NCBI RefSeq assembly: GCF_020103725.1
Contig: NZ_JAHXBG010000007.1
Coordinates: 1-64,000 of the forward strand
DNA: 64,000 nucleotides
Direction of reading: 5' to 3'
Origin: Hyalangium gracile
GTDB lineage: Bacteria > Myxococcota > Myxococcia > Myxococcales > Myxococcaceae
In this document: positions 27,314 through 37,056 of the stretch, one piece after another
Position numbering within the stretch: position 1 is the first letter of the stretch
Layout of the letters: each line of letters starts with the position of its first letter
The notes under the pieces: model-generated
The model's database searches: none
Told to the model about the DNA's origin: nothing
The model's input: only the letters and a program-made list of their open reading frames with translations
Translations under genes and position numbers: made by a program

Positions 27314-28561
27314 ATGTCGCGGCGCGGCCTGCTCGCCCTCTTCCTTCTGCTCGGTGCCTGTCAGCGGACCTCCTCGGAGCCTGCCGCGGTGGCGGCTGTC
27401 CCGGATGCCGGGCCCGCCGTCGCGCCCGCCGCGGCCACGGCTCCCGCTCCCGCCGTGGAGGACTCCGCCCCGGCGGCTCCTCATGGGCCCGGTGCGCACT
27501 CGGACGCCATGGCCGCGCTCCCCGTCTGCTCCTCGGGCGGCAAGGCGCCGCTCGACGCGGCGCGCCTCTATTACGACGAGCAGCGCTACCTGGAGGCGCT
27601 CTCGTGCGCGGCCCGGGCCGCCGCGCTGGAGCCCGACAACGCCGAGGCCCATGCCGAGCGGGGGATGGCCCTGTCCGCGCTGGGCAAGGTGCCGGAGGCG
27701 CAGATGGCCTTCGCCCGCTCGCTCGCCATCGACCCGGACTCGCCGGATGGCCTGCTGGGCGCGGCCCACCTGTACGTGGTGGAGCTGCCCTCCAGTCACG
27801 AGCGGGACGAACTGGGGCTCCTCTACTCGGAGCGGGGCCTGGCCAAGCCCGGAATGCTGCCGGACATGGTGGTGCAGTTCGCCCTCATCTCGGCCATGGC
27901 CTTCAACGATCTCGGCCAGGCGGAGGAGGCCCTGGCGCGCGCCGCCATCGTGCTGTCGCACGAGCCCAACAACCACGAGGCCATGTATGAGAGGGCCCTG
28001 GCCCTCTTCGAGCTGTGCCGCTTCGCGGAGGCGAAGGCCGCGTTCTCGTCCCTGCTGGGCAACCCGCAGCATGGGGCCCACGCTCACCAGCACCTGGGGC
28101 TGCTCCTGGAGCGGGAGGGCAGATGGAAGCAGGCGCAGGCCCACTTCGACAAGGCCCGCGAGCTGTCGCCCGAGGACTTCCCTCCGCCGCCCATGCCCTC
28201 CGAGGCCGAGTTCCGCGAGGCGGTGGCGAACGCCGTGGCGGCGCTGCCCGAGGCCATGCGCAAGGATCTCGAGGGAGTTCCCGTCTCGGCCGAGGAGCTC
28301 CCCGCGGACGATGATCTGCTGTCGGGCGAGCCTCCGCTGTCGCCGACCATCCTGGGGCTGTTCCGTGGCCCGCCGCTCAGCGAGCCGTGTGATGGGACGG
28401 AGACACCGTGCCGCTCGGTGGTGCTCTACCGCCGGAACCTGGCGCGCGCGGCGAGCACCCCGGCGAAATTGCTGGAGCAGATCGAGATGACGCTGCACCA
28501 CGAGGTGGGGCACCTGCGCGGTGAGGACGACGAGGAGCTGGCCGCGCGCGGCCTGGAGTGA
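27314..28561 (+). CDS. Lipoprotein with TPR repeats and a C-terminal zincin motif
   Basis: A 415-residue lipoprotein (lipobox LLLGAC). An Ala/Pro-rich linker follows, then TPR-like helices at about residues 75-290 ([20 protein letters not shown] is typical). The C-terminal 55 residues contain [17 protein letters not shown], which fits the short zincin-like metallopeptidase family (HExxH with a downstream acidic cluster). TPR and zincin on one lipoprotein is unusual. It is followed five bases later by the methyltransferase gene. A protein-binding scaffold with a zinc peptidase end is the simplest reading; activity is unproven. Confidence 0.85.
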   Translation: MSRRGLLALFLLLGACQRTSSEPAAVAAVPDAGPAVAPAAATAPAPAVEDSAPAAPHGPGAHSDAMAALPVCSSGGKAPLDAARLYYDEQRYLEALSCAARAAALEPDNAEAHAERGMALSALGKVPEAQMAFARSLAIDPDSPDGLLGAAHLYVVELPSSHERDELGLLYSERGLAKPGMLPDMVVQFALISAMAFNDLGQAEEALARAAIVLSHEPNNHEAMYERALALFELCRFAEAKAAFSSLLGNPQHGAHAHQHLGLLLEREGRWKQAQAHFDKARELSPEDFPPPPMPSEAEFREAVANAVAALPEAMRKDLEGVPVSAEELPADDDLLSGEPPLSPTILGLFRGPPLSEPCDGTETPCRSVVLYRRNLARAASTPAKLLEQIEMTLHHEVGHLRGEDDEELAARGLE

Positions 28562-28565
28562 GCCC

Positions 28566-29750
28566 ATGCCCCCCCGAACCCTTCCCACCGCGCGCGTGAG
28601 CCTCAAGGGCGCCAAGAGCCTGCGCCGCGGCAACCCCTGGCTCTACCGGACCGAGCTGGCCGAGCCTCCCTCCACGGAGACGCGCGGGGCGGTGGTGGCG
28701 GTGGTGGATCCGCAGGGCAACCCCATCGGCCAGGCCTTCTACGCCCAGCGCTCGCCGCTGGCGCTGCGCCTGCTGACGCGCCGTCCGCCCTCCGAGGAGC
28801 CGGTGGACGAGGCCTTCATCCGCCATCGCCTGGAGGCCGCCCTGGCGCGCCGCGCGCCGCTCAAGCACCGCGACGGGCTGCGGCTGGTGCACGGCGAGTC
28901 GGACCTGCTGCCGGGCCTCTTCGTGGACCGCTATGGCGCGGGGCTGACCCTCCAGACGCTCTCGGAGGGGATGGACGCCCGGAAGGAGCTGGTGGCGCGA
29001 ATCCTCGTGGAGAAGACCGGGGCCACGCACGTGGTGTGCCGGGACGACGCCTCCGGCCGCGACTTCGAGGGCCTGAAGCGCGAGGTGTTGCTGCTGCACG
29101 GCTCCGGCGATGCCCGCTTCACCTACCACGAGGGCGAGAACCGCTTCGAGGTGGACCTGCTGGGCGACATGAAGACGGGGGCCTTCCTGGACCAGGTGGA
29201 CAACCACCTGCGCGCCGGAGAGCTGGGCCGCGGCGAGGCGCTGGATCTCTTCAGCTACCACGGCGGGTTCGCGCTGGCGCTCAGCCGCTCGTGCGACACG
29301 GTGCTCGCCGTGGAGCAGGACGCCAAGGCCGCCGAGCGGATTCGCGAGAACGTCGCGCGCAATGGCCGCTCCAACGTGACGGTGGACAACGCCAACGCCT
29401 TCGACGTGCTGCGGCGCTTCGCCGACTCGGGCCGCCGCTTCGACACGGTGGTGCTGGATCCGCCGGGCCTGGCCAAGCGCCGCGAGGGCCTGGCCACCGC
29501 GCTGCGCGCCTACCACGAGCTGAACCTCCGGGCCCTGAAGTGCCTGAAGCCGGAGGGGCTGCTCGTCACCTGCTCCTGCTCGGGGAAGCTGGGCCGCGAG
29601 GCCTTCGAGCAGATGGTCCTCTCCGCCGCGGAGGACGCGCGCCGCCCGGTGCAGATCCTCGAGCGGCGAGGAGCGGGCCTGGACCACCCCGTGCTCGCGG
29701 GGCTGCTGGAGACCGAGTACCTCAAGGCCCTCTACGTCCGGGCCCTGTAG
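28566..29750 (+). CDS. RlmI-like 23S rRNA cytosine methyltransferase
   Basis: A 394-residue protein. The N-terminal part is a PUA-like RNA-binding domain (ARVSLKGAKSLRRGNPWLYR), then an RlmI-like middle domain, then a Rossmann methyltransferase from about residue 205. LDLFSYHGGFALAL is SAM motif I, VLDPPGLAKR motif IV, and VTCSCSG is the conserved Cys region near the active site. RlmI makes m5C1962 in 23S rRNA; the family is sure but the exact target is inferred. It starts five bases after the lipoprotein stop. Confidence 0.9.
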   Translation: MPPRTLPTARVSLKGAKSLRRGNPWLYRTELAEPPSTETRGAVVAVVDPQGNPIGQAFYAQRSPLALRLLTRRPPSEEPVDEAFIRHRLEAALARRAPLKHRDGLRLVHGESDLLPGLFVDRYGAGLTLQTLSEGMDARKELVARILVEKTGATHVVCRDDASGRDFEGLKREVLLLHGSGDARFTYHEGENRFEVDLLGDMKTGAFLDQVDNHLRAGELGRGEALDLFSYHGGFALALSRSCDTVLAVEQDAKAAERIRENVARNGRSNVTVDNANAFDVLRRFADSGRRFDTVVLDPPGLAKRREGLATALRAYHELNLRALKCLKPEGLLVTCSCSGKLGREAFEQMVLSAAEDARRPVQILERRGAGLDHPVLAGLLETEYLKALYVRAL

Positions 29751-29756
29751 GCCGGC

Positions 29757-31628
29757 TCACGGCTCCTGGCGGGTGGCCAGGGAGACCTCGAAGGTGGAGC
29801 CCTCTCCCGGCTGGCTCTCGACGCGGATCTGCCCCCCGAGCGCCGCGACGATCTGCTTGCAGATCCACAGCCCCACGCCGAACCCGCTGTAGTTCTGGCC
29901 TGGGACGGCGCGCTCGAACCGCTCGAAGATGCGCGCCTGGTCCTCCAGCGGGATGCCGATGCCCCGATCCTTCACGGACAGCAGCGCCCGGTCCCCGTCG
30001 GCCGTGACGGTGACCTCGATGGGCCTGCCGGCGCCGTATTTGAGCGCGTTGCTCAGGAGGTTGGAGAGCACCTGGTCCAGCCGGGCCCGGTCCCACCGTC
30101 CCCTCGCGGCGCCCTGGGCGTGCACGGTGATGGGGCTCTCCGCGCGCGTGGCGTCCTCCGCCATCCGCTCGCGGACCTCGCGCACGAGCTCCTGGAGATC
30201 GAACTCCTCGAGCCGCAGCTCGAGCTTGCCGGCCGTGAGTCGCGACAGATCCAACAGGTCGGTCACCAGCGCCTCCAGACGCTTGACCTGGCGATCCACC
30301 CCACCGGCCTTCGCGAGGAGCGGGGACTTGCTGTCCTCGGGCGCCTGCAAGCGGCCCAGGCTCTTCTGCAGCGACTGGACCTGGAGCTTCATCGTGGTGA
30401 GCGGCGTGCGCAGCTCGTGGGCGGCCACCGAGAGGAACTCGTCCCGCTGCGCGACGGCCTTCTTCGCCTGGGTGTAGAGCCGTGCGCGCTCGAGCGCCTG
30501 AGCGCTCTGCGCCACCATGGTGGACATGAGCCCGCGCTCGTTCTCGTCGAACGCTCGGGCCGTCGCGAAGCGGACCCACAGCACGCCGAGCACCTCGTCG
30601 CGTGCCAGCAGCGGCAGCGCCGCGGCGGCCTGGTACCCGGCCTCGGAGGCGGACGGGAGCAGCGCGGGGTACTGCGCGCCGTAGCTCGCCAGGTCCTCGA
30701 AGAAGAACGCCTTCCCCTCGCGGTAGGCGGCCGCCACCGGGTTGTCCGCCGTGACGGGCAGGGTCTGGAAGCGCTTCAGCACGTGCTGGGCGTGGGCGTG
30801 GCCCACGCTGGCGGCGATCTCCAGCACGGTGCCGGTCGCGTCCGGCAGCACGAGCGAGCCCGCGGCGCCCTCCATGGAGGCCACCGCGATCTGCGCGACG
30901 ACGGTGGCCACCTCCTCGGGAGTGGCCGCGCCCGACAGCGCCGCGGTGACCTGCTGGAGCCGGCTCATCCGGGAGGCCGCCTCCGCCAGCCGCCGGCGGT
31001 CCTCACGCAGCTCGGCATGGAGCCGGAGGCTGTCCAGGGCGGTGGCCGCGCAGTCCGCGACGGCCTCGATCAGCTCCCGGTCGGCCTGGGTGTAGGGGGG
31101 ACTGCCGGGATCCCTCGCCAGCCAGAAAGCGCCATGCACCCGGGCCTTCCCCTCCATGGGCACGACGATCAGGCTGCTCACGCCCACGCGCTCCAGATAG
31201 GCCCGGTACTCCGGGACCACGGTGCTCTGCAGGAGTGTCGGATCGGCCTCCGGCAGGCAGATGGGGCGGCCCGACGCGACGGCCTTTCCCACGAAGCCCT
31301 CACCGACGCGCAGCTGCCGCGCCTGGTTGACCTGCTCGATGAGCCCGCGCCGGACCGGATCCCGGTGGCGGATGGTGATGGGCTCCAGCGACGTGTCGTC
31401 CTCCCGCAGGAGGTAGGCGGCACAGCCGTCCCCGAGCACCGACACGAGGTGTGAGCAGACGGTGTCCAGGGCCAGCTCGAGATCGGGCTCGGCCTCCGCC
31501 AGCTGCCGCGACAGGTGGACCAGGATGCGCAGTCTCGCGGCCGCTTCGAGGACGGAGGCCTCGTGAGCGGAACTCCCCTCCGAGGCAGTGCTGTCGCGCC
31601 CGCGCGGAAGGGGGATGCCAGGGCTCAT
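29757..31628 (-). CDS. Soluble GAF-GAF sensor histidine kinase
   Basis: A protein of about 623 residues without transmembrane segments. Two GAF domains occupy about residues 35-195 and 205-370, followed by a coiled coil. HisKA has His404 (AAHELRTPLTTMKLQ). The HATPase is intact: N box SNLLSNALKYG, G1 KDRGIGIP, G2 GVGLWICKQIV. Cytoplasmic ligand or redox sensing by GAF is expected. The start is taken at MSPGIPLPRGRD (31628); a TTG 57 bases upstream is less likely, and neither has a good ribosome site. It is an orphan kinase. Confidence 0.91.
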   Translation of the reverse strand: MSPGIPLPRGRDSTASEGSSAHEASVLEAAARLRILVHLSRQLAEAEPDLELALDTVCSHLVSVLGDGCAAYLLREDDTSLEPITIRHRDPVRRGLIEQVNQARQLRVGEGFVGKAVASGRPICLPEADPTLLQSTVVPEYRAYLERVGVSSLIVVPMEGKARVHGAFWLARDPGSPPYTQADRELIEAVADCAATALDSLRLHAELREDRRRLAEAASRMSRLQQVTAALSGAATPEEVATVVAQIAVASMEGAAGSLVLPDATGTVLEIAASVGHAHAQHVLKRFQTLPVTADNPVAAAYREGKAFFFEDLASYGAQYPALLPSASEAGYQAAAALPLLARDEVLGVLWVRFATARAFDENERGLMSTMVAQSAQALERARLYTQAKKAVAQRDEFLSVAAHELRTPLTTMKLQVQSLQKSLGRLQAPEDSKSPLLAKAGGVDRQVKRLEALVTDLLDLSRLTAGKLELRLEEFDLQELVREVRERMAEDATRAESPITVHAQGAARGRWDRARLDQVLSNLLSNALKYGAGRPIEVTVTADGDRALLSVKDRGIGIPLEDQARIFERFERAVPGQNYSGFGVGLWICKQIVAALGGQIRVESQPGEGSTFEVSLATRQEP

Positions 31629-31748
31629 GGGAGGACTCGAGAGGGAACGAGCCCCTGGGCTAACAAAAATGTCCCGTCCAAACAAGGAGCCGGACGCTCA
31701 CGCGTCCAGTGGTGAAACCCTCGCCCGCTCCTCGGCGGGAGCGCGAGC

Positions 31749-32204
31749 TCAGGCGCTGGGACGGGCCGCCTTCGCGTCGCGCTCCGCGGTCCGCAGCTCC
31801 TTGCCCGCCTTGTCCTGCGCGGGCTTGCGGGCCTGGGCGGCGCGGCTCTTGGAGGCCGGAGGCGCGTCCGAGAGGCTGAAGCCGCTGTGCTCCGACTCGG
31901 CGCGGGAGGTGGAGTAGACCTCGGCGCCGCTCGGGGTGACGTGCACGTTGAACTCGTGCGTGTCGCCGTCGCGCAGCCGCAGCGTCACCCGGCTGACGCC
32001 CGGGTGCACCGCGCGGATCTCCGCGCCGCTCTTGGTGATCTGCACCGCGATCACCGACGAGTCAGACACCTCCACCTTGCTGCCCTTGCCGGGGAAGCCG
32101 AGGAACGTCGTCTGCCCCACCCACAGCGCCAGCGGACCGGCCCACGCACCCGTCGAGAACAGGGCCACCGCGACCAGCATCAGCTTCCCGGCGTTGCGCA
32201 TCAT
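31749..32204 (-). CDS. Exported protein with a secretin-N / CpaC-N-like domain
   Basis: A 151-residue exported protein (signal peptide ending TGAWA). Residues about 25-95 (LWVGQTTFLGFPGKGSKVEV, then SSVIAVQITKSGAEIRAVHPG and VTLRLRDG) follow the pattern of the N-terminal domain of CpaC-type pilus secretins: a small beta domain that binds pilus or peptidoglycan partners. The tail is Lys/Ala-rich and probably disordered. No secretin follows, so this is a free-standing copy. GGGAGGTCGTC precedes the ATG pair. It may accompany a secretin encoded elsewhere. Confidence 0.75.
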   Translation of the reverse strand: MMRNAGKLMLVAVALFSTGAWAGPLALWVGQTTFLGFPGKGSKVEVSDSSVIAVQITKSGAEIRAVHPGVSRVTLRLRDGDTHEFNVHVTPSGAEVYSTSRAESEHSGFSLSDAPPASKSRAAQARKPAQDKAGKELRTAERDAKAARPSA

Positions 32205-32312
32205 GACGACCTCCCAGGGGGCGTTGTGGGCTGCTTGCTCTAATTATCCGACATGTGGGCAGGAAGTTGCGTGCTACTGTAACGTGAATGATTCCAAGGG
32301 GTTGGGGGCAAG

Positions 32313-32342
32313 AAAAAAGGCCACCCCCGGCTGGGAGTGGCC
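32313..32342 (-). terminator. Rho-independent terminator of ahcY
   Basis: GGCCAC and GTGGCC form a stem extended by CCC-GGG over a short loop. On the minus strand it is followed by TTTTTT. It lies about 30 bases after the ahcY stop. Confidence 0.85.
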
Positions 32343-32370
32343 CATTTTCGGGCGGCGGGAGCCGCAGGGA

Positions 32371-33786
<1,416 letters not shown>

Positions 33787-33859
33787 TGCGTTGCTCCTGA
33801 TGGCAGGGGCTGAGGGGAGGAGCGCGGGCTTCTGCTCGCCTCCCGGGCCCTCGGCCGCG

Positions 33860-33926
33860 AGTCAGCGAGCGCCGTTACAGAACCTGAGCCTGGCGGGGTT
33901 CAGCCCCGTTGCAGCGCTCCTCAGGT
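33860..33926 (-). promoter_or_regulatory. SAH riboswitch
   Basis: On the minus strand this reads CCTGAGGAGCGCTGCAACGG, then a short hairpin (GGGGCTGAACCCCG), then CCAGGCTCAGG and TAACGGCGCTCGCTGA. These are the conserved blocks of the SAH aptamer: GAGGAGCGCTGC, AGGCTC and ACGGCGCTC. P1 is CCTGAG pairing CTCAGG, and GAGCGC can pair with GCGCTC as the pseudoknot. It lies about 75 bases upstream of ahcY, the classic location, where SAH binding activates expression. Confidence 0.95.
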
Positions 33927-34013
33927 GAAGAACACCCTAACGGAGGAGGGGGGATCTTGACCAGTGGGTTGCGCGGCCCGCCTGCATGCCCTGCGGCGGG
34001 ACGAAGGTGTCGC

Positions 34014-35126
34014 CTACATGCCGTCCAGCAGCCCCAGCCGATCCTTCAGGCGCAGGACGCGCCGGACGGCCGCGTCCAGCTGCTCGGCCATGCGGGGCTC
34101 GGACTGGGCCAGCTTCGTGAGGATGCCGAAGTAGTCCAGGCCGCCGCTCCAGTCGGGGGGCTCGGTGGTGAGGATGAGATCGTTGCCGGCGAGGAAGGCC
34201 AGGCGCACCACCTCCTCGCGCTCGGCGCCGATCTGCTCGGCGAGGGCGCGGATGGCCACGTCGTCGGTGATGGTGATCCACCCGTTCTCGTGGGCCAGGG
34301 AGACGAGTGACGGCTCGAGGATGGCGGGCCTGGGGCCGAACTTCGAGTAGACGATGTTGGACATCATCACCCCGCCGAGGAACGGGTTGGCGGAGCGGAA
34401 CACGGAGGCCTCGGTGCGCACGCGCTGCTCGTCCCAGTCCACGGTGGCGCGCTCGTGGTCCGAGTCGGCGTCGAGATCTCCGTAGCCCGGGAAGTGCTTG
34501 CCGATGGCGGCCACGCCGGACCTGGCCAGGCCGCGGGCGAAGGCGGTGGCTTTCTGCTTCACCACCTCGGGGTTGCCGGAGAAGGCGCGGCCGTTGCGGA
34601 ACATGTGGCCCGAGGGGGCCACGTCGAACACGGGGGCCAGGTTCATGTTGAGCCCCACCTCGCGCATCGCCTTGCCGACGCGCACGCCCCAGCCCTCCAC
34701 CTCGGAGTCGGCCAGCCCCGCCATGTCGCGCGCGAGCGGCAGTTGCTGGATGGAGGGGTGCCGGCTGAGGCGGTTGAAGCTGCCGCCTTCGATGTCCACG
34801 GCGAAGAAGGGCGGAACCCGGGCGCGCTCGCGGGACGTGCGGATGCGGTCCCTGGCCTCGGGAATCTTGCGGAGCGTGGCCCCGACGAAGAGCACGCCGC
34901 CGACCTCGACTGGCGCGTCCTTGCTGATCTGCGGATAGGCGAGCAGCAGCTGCCCCACCTTGTCGCGCAGGGACAGCGACTGGAGGACGCGCTCGACGCG
35001 AGCCTCATCGGGAGTGCGCTCGGCGAGCCCCTTGTTCGACTTCGCCTTCGTCTGGGCGGAGGCCTCGTCGAAGGCGCAGAGCAGCAACAGCAGGGACACG
35101 AGCGATGAGCGAAGGACTCCGTGCAT
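34014..35126 (-). CDS. GH3 beta-N-acetylhexosaminidase (NagZ-like), exported
   Basis: A 370-residue glycoside hydrolase family 3 protein with an N-terminal signal peptide (LLLLLCAFDEASAQ). KHFPGYGDLDADSDHE is the NagZ loop that carries the catalytic acid/base Asp-His pair; WITITDDVAI holds the nucleophile Asp. NagZ removes GlcNAc from muropeptides in the cytoplasm, so an exported form would act on wall fragments outside instead. The start MHGVLRSSL (35126) leaves a normal signal peptide. It follows the ahcY leader in the same direction but with its own promoter region upstream at 35148-35259. Confidence 0.88.
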   Translation of the reverse strand: MHGVLRSSLVSLLLLLCAFDEASAQTKAKSNKGLAERTPDEARVERVLQSLSLRDKVGQLLLAYPQISKDAPVEVGGVLFVGATLRKIPEARDRIRTSRERARVPPFFAVDIEGGSFNRLSRHPSIQQLPLARDMAGLADSEVEGWGVRVGKAMREVGLNMNLAPVFDVAPSGHMFRNGRAFSGNPEVVKQKATAFARGLARSGVAAIGKHFPGYGDLDADSDHERATVDWDEQRVRTEASVFRSANPFLGGVMMSNIVYSKFGPRPAILEPSLVSLAHENGWITITDDVAIRALAEQIGAEREEVVRLAFLAGNDLILTTEPPDWSGGLDYFGILTKLAQSEPRMAEQLDAAVRRVLRLKDRLGLLDGM

Positions 35127-35268
35127 GGCGGCGCCAGTCTTCCACAAAGGAGCCGCGTCGCCTTCCAGCGCGGAGGGGAGGCGGGGCCTTTACGCCACCC
35201 CCCTGGCCATGCGATCAGTAGCTCAGTAAAAGCAGATTAAACTGCTATTCTAGAAAAGGATGATGAGG

Positions 35269-35877
35269 ATGAAACGAGGATTCTCCGTGCTGGTGGGCGC
35301 CGTGCTGCTGGCTGGCTGTGGAGCAGAGGAGCGTGTCGAGACGACGGCGGAGGGCGTGCTCGGAGAGGGCCTGCGGGTAGAGCGCGAGTCCGCCGTGGAG
35401 CGCGAGCTCGCGGCCCTGGCGTACTGCGATGACGTGGCGAACTGGAGCACGGCGTGGACCGACTTCGAGAACCAGGTCCTCACGTTGGTGAACCAGAAGC
35501 GCGCGGCGGGGGCCACGTGCGGTGGCGTCTCCAAGCCCCCCGTGCCCGCGCTCACGCTGGACACGAAGCTGCGCTGCGCCGCGCGCAAGCACTCGAAGGA
35601 CATGGGGGACAACAACTTCTTCAGCCACGTGGGCTCGGACGGCTCGACGTTCTCCCAGCGCATCACGTCTGCGGGCTACCGCTGGCGCTCCGCGGGAGAG
35701 AACATCGGAGCAGGGTACGCCACGCCGGCCGCGGTGGTGAACGGCTGGATGGCCAGCACGGGCCACTGCAACAACATCATGAACGGCGGCTTCAAGCAGC
35801 TGGGCGTGGGGTACTACTCCCGGTCCGGCAGCCCCTACACCCACTACTGGACGCAGTCGTTCGCCGCGCCGCTGTAG
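35269..35877 (+). CDS. CAP (SCP/PR1) domain lipoprotein
   Basis: A lipoprotein of about 202 residues (lipobox VLLAGC). After an acidic stretch, residues about 65-200 form a CAP domain: LRCAARKHSKDMGDNNFFSH carries the helix with the conserved His-Ser pattern, AGENIGAGY is a family signature, and LGVGYYSRSG with HYWTQSF closes it. Bacterial CAP proteins are secreted and bind lipids or metals; their roles are often unknown. Start choice: AAAAGGA sits eight bases before the ATG at 35269, while two earlier ATGs overlap it. A small inverted repeat, AGCAG-ATTAAA-CTGCT, lies just upstream at 35231-35246. Confidence 0.88.
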   Translation: MKRGFSVLVGAVLLAGCGAEERVETTAEGVLGEGLRVERESAVERELAALAYCDDVANWSTAWTDFENQVLTLVNQKRAAGATCGGVSKPPVPALTLDTKLRCAARKHSKDMGDNNFFSHVGSDGSTFSQRITSAGYRWRSAGENIGAGYATPAAVVNGWMASTGHCNNIMNGGFKQLGVGYYSRSGSPYTHYWTQSFAAPL

Positions 35878-35932
35878 TCCGGGCCCGGGACACGGGCGGC
35901 CCGCTCGGCTCGCCCGTGCTCTCCGGTGGGGC

Positions 35933-36427
35933 TCAAGGGATGCCCAGCTCCTTGCGCAGCCGGTGGGTCACCTTGAAGTACTCGGTCCTCGAGAAGGGCA
36001 CGTTGAGGATGTGGAAGTCCTTCTTGGACAGGCCCACGCAGCCGAAGCAGTAGTTACAGTCCTGCAGGCTGCGGCAGAGGATGAGGTACGCGCTGCCGGT
36101 GCAGTTCTCGCACTGCACGCAGTAGGCGCACGCGTGGCAGCTCTTCGAGTCCACGCAGTGCGAGCAGTTGTTGCACAGCTCGCAGCGCACGCAGTGGGTG
36201 CAGTGGTAGCAGCTGTCGCAGTCCTTGCAGAACATGCAGTTGGCGCAGCGCTGGCACCCCTCGCACGCGTACGAGCCCGGGTTGCCTGGATCCGAGGCGA
36301 ACGACTTGGCCAGCTTCTGGAACTGGTCCATGAACTCCCGCTTGCCCAGCGCCACCACCGCCTCTCGCGCCGCGGCCTCCTCCGTCACCATCTCCGGGGT
36401 GGGCGCGCGCGTTCCTTTCTCCTTCAC
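35933..36427 (-). CDS. Protein with 13 cysteines at exact three-residue spacing
   Basis: A 164-residue protein from a GTG at 36427, with AAGGAG eight bases upstream. The first 50 residues are charged and helical. Then, starting at CEGCQRCANCMFC, 13 Cys follow one another with exactly two residues between each. A short break leads to a second run of five (CHACAYCVQCENC), then CRSLQDCNYCFGC. There are 22 Cys in about 85 residues. The last 30 residues are ordinary (NVPFSRTEYFKVTHRL). No signal peptide is seen, so the cysteines would be reduced in the cytoplasm and could hold zinc or iron-sulfur clusters. Related proteins are often annotated as caib/baif-like in myxobacteria, a name that does not fit the sequence. 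Confidence 0.8.
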   Translation of the reverse strand: MKEKGTRAPTPEMVTEEAAAREAVVALGKREFMDQFQKLAKSFASDPGNPGSYACEGCQRCANCMFCKDCDSCYHCTHCVRCELCNNCSHCVDSKSCHACAYCVQCENCTGSAYLILCRSLQDCNYCFGCVGLSKKDFHILNVPFSRTEYFKVTHRLRKELGIP

Positions 36428-36455
36428 TCGAGAGACTCCTTCCGTTACCGGGGAC

Positions 36456-37022
36456 TTAGCGCAGTTGGGCGAGCCCCGCGAGGTCGATGCCACGCGCCAC
36501 CCGCCGCACCTCCACCGTGCCCGGGAAGCCTCGGCTCGTGACCGCCACCACGAACCGGTCTCCCACCAGCAGGTTCGCCTCGGCCGTCGCCTCCGTCGCG
36601 TCGTAGCGCACGAAGCCCACCGCCGCGTCCCAGAAGATGGGCGCCGTCGGATCGCTCTCCGGCCGCTGCTTGGCGTCCTCGGCCGCCGCCTTGATGGCCT
36701 TGGCGATCTTCCCGCCCAGCGTGGTGTCCACGATACGCACCTTCACCTCGCGATCCTCACCTCGGGTGAACGTGCGCTCGGCCTCGCTGACGGACACCTC
36801 GCCGTACTTGCCGGTGGAGCCCTCGGTGGAGGCGTGGGTGAAGCCCTCCAGGGCGTCGGGCAGGAAGGGGGCCAGGTCCTTGAAGTACACGCACGGTGCG
36901 GGAGCGGTGGCTGCCTCCGAGACGGTGGGAGTCTCCGCCCTGTCGCGGCTGTCGTCCTTACAACCCCAGCCCGGCATCAGGGCGAGCAGGAGCAGGGGCA
37001 GATGCGATTTGATTTCGCTCAC
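36456..37022 (-). CDS. Putative lipoprotein, unknown function
   Basis: A protein of about 188 residues if started at the GTG at 37022, which gives a signal peptide with a Cys after LLLLALMPGWG. The mature part has a CVYFKDLAPFLPDALEGF segment, GEVSVSEAERTFTRG and VKVRIVDTTLGGKIAKAI, patterns that recall a small alpha/beta lipoprotein. No family name can be given. It is divergent from the helicase gene with 34 bases between starts, so their promoters must overlap. It ends 28 bases from the Cys-repeat gene, with which it could be cotranscribed. Confidence 0.7.
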   Translation of the reverse strand: MSEIKSHLPLLLLALMPGWGCKDDSRDRAETPTVSEAATAPAPCVYFKDLAPFLPDALEGFTHASTEGSTGKYGEVSVSEAERTFTRGEDREVKVRIVDTTLGGKIAKAIKAAAEDAKQRPESDPTAPIFWDAAVGFVRYDATEATAEANLLVGDRFVVAVTSRGFPGTVEVRRVARGIDLAGLAQLR

Positions 37023-37056
37023 GAGCCGATCAAAAGGTATCCCCGCGCGGCGCGCA

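Noticed and set aside
35221-35259. Operator for the CAP lipoprotein (AGCAG-ATTAAA-CTGCT)
   Set aside because: Arms are only five bases, which can occur by chance in an A/T-rich promoter. It is noted within the gene entry but not claimed as a site.
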